64,000 bases of DNA from CBDHFN01 sp965262605 (GTDB lineage Bacteria; Pseudomonadota; Alphaproteobacteria; JASGCL01), in assembly GCA_965262605.1 (NCBI GenBank), contig CBDHFN010000003.1:186001-250000 (forward strand), written 5' to 3'. The position numbers and the translations under genes are program-made. The notes under the pieces are model-generated. The model searched no databases, had not been told where the DNA came from, and saw nothing but the letters and a program-made list of their open reading frames with translations. Positions 49,015-56,417 of the stretch are shown in pieces (position 1 is the first letter of the stretch; each line of letters opens with the position of its first letter).

Positions 49015-49216
49015 ATTATTTAAGTTTATACCTTAATTTGTTTTTTGCTGATTTATTGCGGTAATTTATTAGACAAATAAATTTTACGCATACTACCAGC
49101 AAATAACACACTAAACGAATATCATATAAAAAGCAACCCATATCATAAAATTTTAATAAAATTGTATCTAAATTATTATTTTAAATTAATTATTATATAT
49201 CAATTATTAATTACCA

Positions 49217-49247
49217 TTTTTCACAAATTACTCAATAGTTATCCACA
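49217..49247 (+). promoter_or_regulatory. Pair of DnaA-box-like 9-mers
   Basis: TTATCCACA at 49,239-49,247 is the perfect DnaA-box consensus. TTTTTCACA at 49,217-49,225 fits the relaxed consensus TTWTNCACA. Both are on the same strand with starts 22 bp apart, about two helical turns. A strongly AT-rich stretch lies directly to the left. Two boxes can occur by chance or serve as a DnaA-regulated promoter; they do not by themselves prove an origin. Confidence 0.45.
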
Positions 49248-49475
49248 AGTTATCAAAAAAATATTTATACTTATACCATATTTCCCCCATAGTTTTTAAA
49301 CGCGATTGCAATAACTACCCCGCTTTTATTAAATTTTCGCCGACGGGAAAATGCAGCATGAATTTTTTTGATTCGCACACTATTTTGCGCTTACGCTTTA
49401 CTAGAATTAAAAGAATTTTATAGATATTTTCTAATTTTAAACGCCCAAAATTTTGATTTTAAAATGCTATCCTTT

Positions 49476-49542
49476 CCCCTCCAATCGTTAGATTTTCGGC
49501 GTAGCCGAAGCGGAGGGGTGCTTGTTTATGCAATAAACAAGC
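49476..49542. repeat. Two-hairpin palindromic element
   Basis: Outer stem CCCCTCC (49,476-49,482) pairs with GGAGGGG (49,512-49,518). Inside it, TTCGGC-GTA-GCCGAA (49,495-49,509) forms a perfect hairpin. Immediately after, GCTTGTTTAT (49,520-49,529) pairs perfectly with ATAAACAAGC (49,533-49,542) around a 3-base loop. It could be a dispersed palindromic repeat, a structured RNA or a protein-binding site; no T-tract follows, so it is not a typical terminator. Confidence 0.6.
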
Positions 49543-49620
49543 GGGGTGGTTTATCGCGAATTATATTAAAAAGGCGCGACGCAACTAACTGCAAAATTAA
49601 TTCTTAAAATTCTTGGTAAA

Positions 49621-50140
49621 GGGGGTTTGGGGGAATCCCCCAAAAATATAACGAATAAAACAGCAAGAATTTTTATTATCGCACCTTATTTTGCGCTTGC
49701 GCTTTAATAGGATTATGGGATTATAGGATTAAATGATTATTAAAATAGTAATTAATCAAATTCGGTTAAAAATATATGGTTGCATGGTTAAAAAGAAAAA
49801 AATCCTTCAATCTTTTAATCCTTAAATCCTATTTTAAGGGGGTTTGGGGGAATCCCCCAAAAATATAACGAATAAAACAGCAAGAATTTTTATTATCGCA
49901 CCTTATTTTGCGCTTGCGCTTTAATAGGATTATGGGATTATAGGATTAAATGATTATTAAAATAGTAATTAATCAAATTCGGTTAAAAATATATGGTTGC
50001 ATGGTTAAAAAGAAAAAAATCCTTCAATCTTTTAATCCTTAAATCCTATTTTAAGGGGGTTTGGGGGAATCCCCCAAAAATATTGTGAATAAAAACAGCA
50101 AGAATTTTTATTTTCGCACCTTATTTTGCGCTTGCGCTTT
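49621..50140. repeat. 217-bp direct repeat, 2.4 copies
   Basis: Copies begin at 49,621, 49,838 and 50,055; the first two are nearly identical and the third stops near 50,140. Each opens with GGGGGTTTGGGGG and a near-perfect palindrome TTTGGGGGAATCCCCCAAA, continues through a GCGCTTGCGCTTT motif, and (full copies) ends with an AGGATT-rich arm and an opposing AATCCT-rich arm. There is no open frame of note. Its role is unknown: it may be a MITE-like element, iterons, or a duplicated regulatory leader. Confidence 0.85.
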
Positions 50141-50199
50141 ACAAAGTTTAAAAATATTAAAACACTTGAAAAAAAAATTATATTATGTATAAGTTAGGT

Positions 50200-51534
50200 A
50201 TGAGTAAAAAACTTTATATTAAATCATATGGTTGCCAAATGAATGAATATGATGCAAATCGGATTCAAGATTTAATGGCGAATGAAGGTTATGGCACGAC
50301 CGACAATGCCGATGATGCTGATTTAATTATTTTAAACACCTGCCATATTCGTGAAAAAGCATCAGAAAAATTATATTCTGATGTTGGCAGATATAAAAAA
50401 ATCAAGCAACAAGACGCGATTTTAGCCATCGTTGGTTGCACCGCCCAAGCCGAGGGCGATCAAATGATGAAGCGTGCGCCCGTGATTGATATGGTTATTG
50501 GTCCGCAAAATTACCATAATCTTCCTAAATTAGTTAAAGCCCACGAGTCAGGCAAGCATCGGCAAGTTGATACGGATTTCCCGCTTGAATCAAAATTTGA
50601 TTATCTGCCCGAAATCACCAGCAAAAATGGCATTACAGCTTTTTTAGCTGTGCAGGAGGGTTGCGATAAATTTTGCAGTTTTTGTGTCGTGCCTTTTACG
50701 CGCGGTGCCGAATATTCCCGTAAAGCTCAAGATATAATTTATGAAGCCAATAAATTATGCGAACAAGGCGTGCGCGAAATTACGCTTTTGGGGCAAAATG
50801 TTAATGCTTGGCATGGCTTAGGTTTGGACGGCAATATTTGGAATTTAGCAAAATTAATCGCTGAGCTTAGCAAAATTCCAGAAATTTGGCGGCTTAGATA
50901 TGTGACTTCCCATCCGCTGGAAATGGACGATGAATTAATTTTTGCGCATCGCGATAACCCCAAATTACAGCCTTGGCTACATTTACCGATTCAATCAGGT
51001 TCTGATACGATTCTTAAAGCCATGAATCGCCGCCATAGCGCCAAAGATTATTGTGAAATCATTGATAAATTCAAAAAAATTCGTCCCGATATGGCTTTTT
51101 CATCGGATTTTATTGTCGGTTTTCCCGGGGAAACACATCAAGATTTTGCTGATACGATTAGGCTTGTTCGCCAAGTTGGTTATGCTTCGGCGTTTAGTTT
51201 TAAATATTCACCCCGTCCGGGCACTAAAGCCGCTGAAATGGTGCAATGTGATGAAAGCCTTAAAACCGAACGGCTATTAATGCTCCAAGAATTATTATTG
51301 GCGCAACAAATTGGCTTTAATGAATCTATGGTTGGCAAAGAAATTCCTGTCTTATTTGAACGCAAATCGCTTAAAAACATGCAACTTCAAGATAATCCGA
51401 CCGATTTATTAACGCAATGGGTCGGCAGATCGCCTTATATGCAAATGGTGCATATTAATGATTCGGCGAATTTAGAGGGGGTATTAAAAAATACCTTAAT
51501 TAAACGCGCTGAATCTCATAGTATTTTCGCTTAA
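50200..51534 (+). CDS. miaB: tRNA-2-methylthio-N6-dimethylallyladenosine synthase (MiaB)
   Basis: Radical-SAM methylthiotransferase that converts i6A37 to ms2i6A37 in tRNAs reading U-starting codons. From the chosen start the protein is 444 residues (MSKKLYIKSYGCQMNEYD). The N-terminal cluster ligands are Cys12, Cys48 and Cys80, and the radical-SAM triad is C-x3-C-x2-C at 155, 159 and 162 (E-G-C-D-K-F-C-S-F-C). The C-terminus fits a TRAM domain. An ATG at 50,185 would add five residues; the family usually begins with (S/T)KK(L/V)(Y/F)IK, so I prefer 50,200. Neither start has a clear ribosome-binding site. It is the first gene of the rightward series, directly after the 217-bp repeats. Confidence 0.95.
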   Translation: MSKKLYIKSYGCQMNEYDANRIQDLMANEGYGTTDNADDADLIILNTCHIREKASEKLYSDVGRYKKIKQQDAILAIVGCTAQAEGDQMMKRAPVIDMVIGPQNYHNLPKLVKAHESGKHRQVDTDFPLESKFDYLPEITSKNGITAFLAVQEGCDKFCSFCVVPFTRGAEYSRKAQDIIYEANKLCEQGVREITLLGQNVNAWHGLGLDGNIWNLAKLIAELSKIPEIWRLRYVTSHPLEMDDELIFAHRDNPKLQPWLHLPIQSGSDTILKAMNRRHSAKDYCEIIDKFKKIRPDMAFSSDFIVGFPGETHQDFADTIRLVRQVGYASAFSFKYSPRPGTKAAEMVQCDESLKTERLLMLQELLLAQQIGFNESMVGKEIPVLFERKSLKNMQLQDNPTDLLTQWVGRSPYMQMVHINDSANLEGVLKNTLIKRAESHSIFA

Positions 51535-51559
51535 ATTTTAATTATGGAAAGGTTAAATA

Positions 51560-52036
51560 ATGGATAAAAAATTTTTAGTCTCTTGGGAAGAATTACACCG
51601 CAATGCCCGCGCTTTGGCTTGGCGTTTAGTTGACACCGCCCAATATAAAGGCATTATCGCCGTCACCCGTGGTGGCATGGTGCCCGCCGCCATTGTCGCG
51701 CGGGAATTAAATATCCGCAAAATTGATACTATCAGCGTAATTACCTATACTGATAGTAATAAATTAGCCGAACCCGTAATTATTAAGAATCTCACCGAGA
51801 CAACCGATGGCGAAGGATATTTGGTCATTGATGATTTAGTCGATTCGGGCACAACTTTTAAATTATTACGGGGCATTTTGCCCAAAGCCCATTTTGCCAC
51901 TATTTACGCCAAGCCAGATGGCAAAAAAATGGTTGATACCTATATCGCGGAATATTCGCAAGATACTTGGATTTATTTTCCATGGGATGTTGAACTTGAA
52001 TATGCTGTGCCCGTTATTGACAAAAATAAAAAATAG
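51560..52036 (+). CDS. gpt: Xanthine(-guanine) phosphoribosyltransferase
   Basis: 158 residues, the usual length of the Gpt family, which salvages xanthine, guanine and hypoxanthine into nucleotides using PRPP. The early block G-I-I-A-V-T-R-G-G-M-V-P-A (31-43) and the PRPP-binding loop L-V-I-D-D-L-V-D-S-G-T-T (88-99) are both present. The closing region D-T-W-I-Y-F-P-W-D is also typical of Gpt. A good ribosome-binding site GGAAAGG ends seven bases before the ATG. It follows miaB by 25 bp and precedes the phosphodiesterase gene by 2 bp, so it is probably co-transcribed. Confidence 0.92.
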   Translation: MDKKFLVSWEELHRNARALAWRLVDTAQYKGIIAVTRGGMVPAAIVARELNIRKIDTISVITYTDSNKLAEPVIIKNLTETTDGEGYLVIDDLVDSGTTFKLLRGILPKAHFATIYAKPDGKKMVDTYIAEYSQDTWIYFPWDVELEYAVPVIDKNKK

Positions 52037-52038
52037 CC

Positions 52039-52740
52039 ATGGCGGAAAATTTGGCTGATTTTCCATTTTGGATTGGGCATCGTGGCTTGCGGGGCATCGT
52101 TGCGGAAAATACGCTTGCTTCTTTTCAAGCTGCATATCATGCTGGATTTCGCGCCTTTGAAACTGATGTTAAATTAACGAAAGATAATAAATTATGGTTA
52201 TTTCATGATGATGATTGTGATTATTTAACAAATATTTCGGGCAAAGCGTCTGATTATACTTGGCAAGAATTACAAGAAATTACCATTTGTGGCACGCAAA
52301 AACCCTGTTTATTACGCGATTTACTGGCTTGGTTGCCTAATGATTCCTTTATGAATCTGGAAATTAAACCATGCCCGAATCGCGAAATAATTACCGCGGA
52401 AATTTTAGCGCAATTTTGCCACAAAGAAAATTTTGCGAAAGATAAAATACTTATATCATCATTTGATGCGCCATGTTTGGCGAAATTTGCGCAACAATAT
52501 CCTGATTTTCCCCGCGCATTTTTAGTTGAAGCAATTCCCGACAATTACCAAGAATTATGCAATACCACCCAAGCAACCGCGCTACACGCTGATAATGATG
52601 GGTTTGATATAAATCTTGCCTTAAAAATTCAAGAAAAAATGCCCGTGCGCATTTATACCATCAATGATAAAGCAAGGGCTTTTTATTTAAAAAACCTTGG
52701 CTTTTCGGGCGTTTTTACCGATTTTGCTTTGTTTTCGTGA
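52039..52740 (+). CDS. Glycerophosphodiester phosphodiesterase
   Basis: 233 residues of the GDPD/UgpQ family, which hydrolyses glycerophosphodiesters to glycerol-3-phosphate and an alcohol. The family signatures are visible: G-H-R-G (13-16), E-N-T (23-25), the metal ligands E41 and D43 in F-E-T-D-V, and the H56-D-D motif (L-F-H-D-D). There is no signal peptide, so a cytoplasmic enzyme is expected. The gene starts 2 bp after gpt, suggesting translational coupling. Its product could feed the GlpD encoded further right; that link is inference. Confidence 0.92.
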   Translation: MAENLADFPFWIGHRGLRGIVAENTLASFQAAYHAGFRAFETDVKLTKDNKLWLFHDDDCDYLTNISGKASDYTWQELQEITICGTQKPCLLRDLLAWLPNDSFMNLEIKPCPNREIITAEILAQFCHKENFAKDKILISSFDAPCLAKFAQQYPDFPRAFLVEAIPDNYQELCNTTQATALHADNDGFDINLALKIQEKMPVRIYTINDKARAFYLKNLGFSGVFTDFALFS

Positions 52741-52748
52741 AATTAAAC

Positions 52749-52777
52749 TTGACAAATAATTTTTATCTCGCTATGGC
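52749..52777 (+). promoter_or_regulatory. Possible sigma-70-type promoter for asd
   Basis: TTGACA (52,749-52,754) is a perfect -35 box. It is followed at 17-bp spacing by TATGGC (52,772-52,777), a weak -10 match (3 of 6). It lies just after the phosphodiesterase stop codon and about 130 bp before asd, so the transcript would carry the leader hairpins described next. Confidence 0.35.
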
Positions 52778-52833
52778 AATGATATGAATATTATTTTAAC
52801 CAGCAAGAAAACTAAAAAAACCACTATTAATTA

Positions 52834-52866
52834 GGGGTTTGGTTGAGTATTGCCCAAACGAACCCC
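52834..52866 (+). promoter_or_regulatory. Leader hairpin competing with the asd terminator (possible antiterminator)
   Basis: GTTTGG (52,837-52,842) pairs with CCAAAC (52,854-52,859). The stem can extend by pairing GGG (52,834-52,836) with CCC (52,863-52,865) across a three-base bulge. Those C residues are also the 5' arm of the following terminator, so the full hairpin and the terminator cannot both form. This is the layout of an attenuator, but no ligand or leader peptide is evident. Confidence 0.4.
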
Positions 52867-52891
52867 GCAAATTTTGCGGGGTGTTTTTTTT
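52863..52891 (+). terminator. Rho-independent terminator in the asd leader
   Basis: CCCCGCAAATTTTGCGGGG (52,863-52,881) folds into an eight-pair stem with a three-base loop. TG and a run of eight T residues (52,884-52,891) follow. It ends only 3 bases before the AAGGAG ribosome-binding site of asd, so it must act on transcripts that would continue into asd. Confidence 0.8.
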
Positions 52892-52905
52892 ATGAAGGAG
52901 TCAAA

Positions 52906-53934
52906 ATGTCCAAAAGAAAATATAATATTGCTGTTGTCGGCGCAACCGGTAATGTTGGCTATCAAATGTTAAGCATATTGCATGAACGGGGTTTTCCCGT
53001 GGGTGATATAGTCGCCTTAGCATCGGCAAAATCGGTTGGTAAGATTATCAGCTTCGGCGATAAGAATCTTAAAGTGCAAAATTTAGAATTTTTTGATTTT
53101 ACGGGAACTGACATCGTATTATCTTCGCCCGGCGGGGCGGTTTCCGCAATTTACTCGCCCAAAGCAGGCAAGGCGGGGGCGATTGTCATTGATAATACTT
53201 CGCATTTTCGCATGGATGCTGATGTGCCGTTAATTGTGCCCGAAATTAATCATCATGAATTGCAAAATTTTCGGCAAAAATACCCTAAAAATATTATTGC
53301 TAATCCGAATTGTTCAACAATTCAAATGGTATTGGCGTTAAAACCGCTTCATGACATTGCCAAAATTAAGCGCGTTGTCGTGGCAACTTATCAATCAGTT
53401 TCTGGCACTGGCAAGGATGCGATGGACGAATTATACGACCAAACACGCGCTATCATGGTTAATGACACGATTCAACCGAATATTTACCCCAAGCAAATTG
53501 CTTTTAATTGTTTACCTCATATAGACAAATTTATGGATGATGGCTATACCAAGGAAGAATGGAAAATGCGCGTAGAAACGAATAAAATCTTAAATGCCGA
53601 TATAAAATTAACGGCAACTTGCGTCCGAGTCCCCGTGTTTGTCAGCCATAGCGAAGCCGTTAATGTGGAATTTGAAAACCCAATAAGCGAAAAGCAAGCC
53701 TATGCTGCCTTGCGTTCTGCGCCCGGAGTTTTGGTGTTTGACAAGCGCGAAGCTGGTGGTTATATGACTCCCAAAGAATGCACGGGGGACGATTCGGTAT
53801 ATATTTCGCGCTTACGCAAAGATGAAACCGTGCCAAATGGTTTAAGCTTTTGGTGCGTGGGCGATAATTTACGCAAAGGTGCTGCGCTTAACGCGGTGCA
53901 AATTGCAGAAAAATTGATTAAGTATGGTATCTAA
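52906..53934 (+). CDS. asd: Aspartate-semialdehyde dehydrogenase
   Basis: NADPH-dependent reduction of aspartyl phosphate to aspartate semialdehyde, the branch point to lysine/diaminopimelate, threonine and methionine. 342 residues. The Rossmann motif G-A-T-G-N-V-G is at 12-18 and the active-site cysteine is Cys136 in N-P-N-C-S-T. The ATG at 52,906 is preceded by AAGGAG at five-base spacing; a TTG at 52,843 would extend the protein through the terminator hairpin and is unlikely. The gene has its own leader with an attenuator-like structure. Its last codons overlap the start of cobQ by 11 bp. Confidence 0.95.
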   Translation: MSKRKYNIAVVGATGNVGYQMLSILHERGFPVGDIVALASAKSVGKIISFGDKNLKVQNLEFFDFTGTDIVLSSPGGAVSAIYSPKAGKAGAIVIDNTSHFRMDADVPLIVPEINHHELQNFRQKYPKNIIANPNCSTIQMVLALKPLHDIAKIKRVVVATYQSVSGTGKDAMDELYDQTRAIMVNDTIQPNIYPKQIAFNCLPHIDKFMDDGYTKEEWKMRVETNKILNADIKLTATCVRVPVFVSHSEAVNVEFENPISEKQAYAALRSAPGVLVFDKREAGGYMTPKECTGDDSVYISRLRKDETVPNGLSFWCVGDNLRKGAALNAVQIAEKLIKYGI

Positions 53935-55369
53935 AACTATCATGTTTATGGGCACAGGCTCGGATGTTGGCAAAAGTCAAATTGTCGCGGGTCTGTGCCG
54001 ATATTATGCAAATTTAGGTTATAAAGTCGCGCCTTTTAAACCGCAAAATATGGCAAATAATGCCATGGTTGCCGATGATGGTGGTGAAGTTGGGCGGGCG
54101 CAAGCCTTACAAGCAAGGGCAGCGCGTGGGGCTTTATCGCATCATTTCAACCCAATATTATTAAAACCCGAATCGGGAATTGGCAGCCAATTAATAATTC
54201 ACGGCAAAAGCCACGGGCATATTAAGGCAAAGGATTATTACCAATTAAAACCCAAATTATTGGCAAAAATTAATGAATCTTATCAAATTTTGCAAGAAAA
54301 ATATGATATTATTATTGTCGAGGGTGCAGGGTCGCCCGCCGAAATTAATTTACGGGCGGGCGATGTGGCGAACATGGGTTTTGCAAGTGAACATAAAATT
54401 CCCGTGGTTTTAATCGGTGATATTCATCGCGGTGGCGTTATTGCCAGCTTAATCGGCACTAAAAATCTTTTGAGCCATGATGATAATCAATTAATCAAAG
54501 CCTATATTATTAATAAATTTCAAGGCGATATTGGGCTTTTTGATGATGCGCATCACGAAATTATCGCGCGCACAAATTGGGCAAATGGCGGTATTATTCC
54601 ATTTTTTGCCGATTTAGCGAAATTACCCCAAGAAGATAGCATGAATATTCCCAAATCCACGCAAAATTCCGCGGCTAAATGCCGTATATCCGTGCTTATC
54701 ACGCCAAAAATTGCGAATTTTGACGATTGTCAACCGCTGATTCATCACCCCAATTGCCAAGTAAATATTGTTAAAAATGGCGATGCCATTGCCCCTTGTG
54801 ATTGGATAATTCTTTGCGGGTCAAAATCAACCATAAGCGATTGCCAATATATTTTTAATAATGGCTGGCATCACGATATTATCAGCCATTATCGGCGCGG
54901 CGGTAAAATTTTTGGCATTTGCGGCGGTATGCAGATTTTAGGCGCAGAAATTCACGATGAAATGCAACAAGACGGCATAGAACAATCAATCAATGGCTTA
55001 GGTTTATTGCCGATTATAACCAAAATGCGCCATGAAAAAACCTTAAAAAAAACCACGAATACCGAAAAATACTTTGGCACGGAAATTTCTTATTATGAAA
55101 TTCATTGCGGGCAAAGCATTTCCACCGATGCAACTTTGCGTGAATTTATCGCCAATAATGGCTTTATCAGCGCGGATAAACGGATAATTGGCACATATAG
55201 CCACGGAATTTTTAATAACGCTGAATTTTTAAATAAATTTTGCGAATCGCGCCATGAAATAAATGAAGATTATGATATTTTATGCGATAGAATTTTAGAT
55301 AATTGGGCGAATTTTTTAAGCAAAAATTTGGATATTTCTTGCATTAATAGCATTATTAAGCTAGCATGA
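53924..55369 (+). CDS. cobQ: Cobyric acid synthase (CobQ)
   Basis: ATP- and glutamine-dependent amidation of the corrin side chains b, d, e and g in cobalamin synthesis. 481 residues, normal for the family. The N-terminal nucleotide-binding motif G-T-G-S-D-V-G-K-S is at 10-18, and P-F-K-P-Q-N-M-A-N-N-A is characteristic. The C-terminal glutaminase domain shows the nucleophile Cys333 in F-G-I-C-G-G-M-Q and His427 in Y-S-H-G-I-F. No other cobalamin gene is in the window. The 11-bp overlap with asd points to co-transcription. Cobalamin need not be tied to the next gene, which is a cobalamin-independent methyltransferase family. Confidence 0.95.
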   Translation: MVSKTIMFMGTGSDVGKSQIVAGLCRYYANLGYKVAPFKPQNMANNAMVADDGGEVGRAQALQARAARGALSHHFNPILLKPESGIGSQLIIHGKSHGHIKAKDYYQLKPKLLAKINESYQILQEKYDIIIVEGAGSPAEINLRAGDVANMGFASEHKIPVVLIGDIHRGGVIASLIGTKNLLSHDDNQLIKAYIINKFQGDIGLFDDAHHEIIARTNWANGGIIPFFADLAKLPQEDSMNIPKSTQNSAAKCRISVLITPKIANFDDCQPLIHHPNCQVNIVKNGDAIAPCDWIILCGSKSTISDCQYIFNNGWHHDIISHYRRGGKIFGICGGMQILGAEIHDEMQQDGIEQSINGLGLLPIITKMRHEKTLKKTTNTEKYFGTEISYYEIHCGQSISTDATLREFIANNGFISADKRIIGTYSHGIFNNAEFLNKFCESRHEINEDYDILCDRILDNWANFLSKNLDISCINSIIKLA

Positions 55370-55395
55370 ATTGGGATATATAAGGAATCAATATA

Positions 55396-56415
55396 ATGAA
55401 TAAAATACAAGAACTTTTATCACAAAAAAAATATTTATTAGCCGATGGAGCCATGGGCACAAATTTATTTAAGCGCGGGCTTATTTCGGGTGATGAGCCT
55501 GCATTATGGAATATTCATCAAAGCGAACGAATTAAATCCGTGCATCAAGAATTTATTGACGCGGGGTGCGATATTATTCTAACCAACAGCTTTGGGGCTA
55601 ATAAATTTCGCTTAAAACTCCATAAAAGTGAGCATCTTGTCGCCGATGCGTGCCATAGTGCAGTTAATATCGTCAAAGAATGCGCCGAAACCGCCGAGCG
55701 ACCCATTATTATCGCGGGTGATATTGGTCCATCGGGTGAGTTAATCACCCCCAATGGCGCATTATCGCGTGATGAAGCTATCGCAGGATTTAGCGAACAA
55801 GCAATGGCGCTTAAAGACGCTGGCGCAGATTGCATTTGGATAGAAACTATGTCAGCGATTGAAGAAGTGGAATGCGCTTATATTGCCGCCTTGAAAACTG
55901 GCTTACCTATAGTTTGCACCATGACTTTTGATACGAATGGGCGCACTATGATGGGCATTACTCCCGAATCTGCCACGGAATTTTGCCTTGAATTAGCCAA
56001 AAATAACGGCACAGCCTTAACCGCCATGGGCATAAATTGCGGCAAATCGCCCGCCGAATCGGTATATTCTTTATATCAAGAACAACAAGCCTTACAAAGC
56101 CATTTGGGCGATTGCCCGATTTTAGTTGCCAAAGCAAATTGTGGCGTGCCAGTCTATAAGGAAGGCGGATTTATCTGGTCAGGCAACGAAGAATCTATGG
56201 CAGAATATGCGAAATGCGCCTATCAGCTAGGGGCAAGAATAATTGGCGGTTGTTGCGGCACTGATGGCGTAATTTTATCGGCTATCAAGCGCGCCTTGGA
56301 TAATTATGAATTAACCGACACGGCAATTACCCCTGAATATATTAAACAAGTTTTGGGTGAAATTCCGCATTTAAATAATAAATCAAGCGGGCGCACCCGC
56401 GGGCATCGGCATTAA
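55396..56415 (+). CDS. Betaine-/S-methylmethionine-type homocysteine S-methyltransferase
   Basis: 339 residues of the zinc-dependent homocysteine methyltransferase family, which makes methionine from homocysteine using betaine or S-methylmethionine. The start L-A-D-G-A-M-G-T-N-L is typical. The zinc ligands are Cys215 in G-I-N-C-G and Cys286-Cys287 in I-G-G-C-C-G-T. Length and sequence fit the short bacterial betaine-homocysteine methyltransferase, but the methyl donor cannot be decided from sequence alone. It lies 26 bp after cobQ with an AAGGAA ribosome-binding site, and 2 bp before asnB. The last residues (S-S-G-R-T-R-G-H-R-H) are basic and unusual. Confidence 0.88.
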   Translation: MNKIQELLSQKKYLLADGAMGTNLFKRGLISGDEPALWNIHQSERIKSVHQEFIDAGCDIILTNSFGANKFRLKLHKSEHLVADACHSAVNIVKECAETAERPIIIAGDIGPSGELITPNGALSRDEAIAGFSEQAMALKDAGADCIWIETMSAIEEVECAYIAALKTGLPIVCTMTFDTNGRTMMGITPESATEFCLELAKNNGTALTAMGINCGKSPAESVYSLYQEQQALQSHLGDCPILVAKANCGVPVYKEGGFIWSGNEESMAEYAKCAYQLGARIIGGCCGTDGVILSAIKRALDNYELTDTAITPEYIKQVLGEIPHLNNKSSGRTRGHRH

Positions 56416-56417
56416 TC

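Larger units (their letters stand above)
49015..50199. other. Noncoding AT-rich intergenic region between divergent genes
   Basis: No credible gene lies here. From left to right it holds: an AT-rich stretch (49,130-49,215); two DnaA-box-like 9-mers (49,217-49,247); a degenerate copy of a GCGCTT-(A/G)-CGCTTT motif (~49,374-49,400); a two-hairpin element (49,476-49,542); and a 217-bp direct repeat (49,621-50,140). Transcription diverges away from it on both sides. Promoters for the giant gene and miaB must lie here, but I could not pick convincing -35/-10 pairs. Confidence 0.75.

Noticed and set aside
1070..48895. Many short plus-strand open frames (60-170 codons), several repeated at 1,014- or 1,035-bp steps
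   Set aside because: They are antisense shadows of the giant minus-strand gene; their repetition only mirrors its repeats, and their products have no recognisable domains.
1..49014. Reading the left 49 kb as noncoding or as a decayed pseudogene because no long gene is closed there
   Set aside because: The minus frame starting at 49,014 stays open with consistent domain structure, and all repeat unit lengths are multiples of three.
49368..49607. 79-codon plus-strand frame in the intergenic region
   Set aside because: It runs straight through the two-hairpin element, whose palindromes explain much of its sequence, and has no ribosome-binding site or recognisable domain.
52790..52840. Resemblance of the asd leader (TTTAACC, GCAAG, CTAAAAA) to SAM-II-type riboswitches
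   Set aside because: The first stem cannot form and the G residues needed for the pseudoknot after CTAAAAA are absent; AT-rich chance similarity is more likely.
52843..52905. TTG start extending asd by 21 codons
   Set aside because: The extension would translate the terminator hairpin and T-tract; the ATG at 52,906 has a strong AAGGAG and matches the usual family start.
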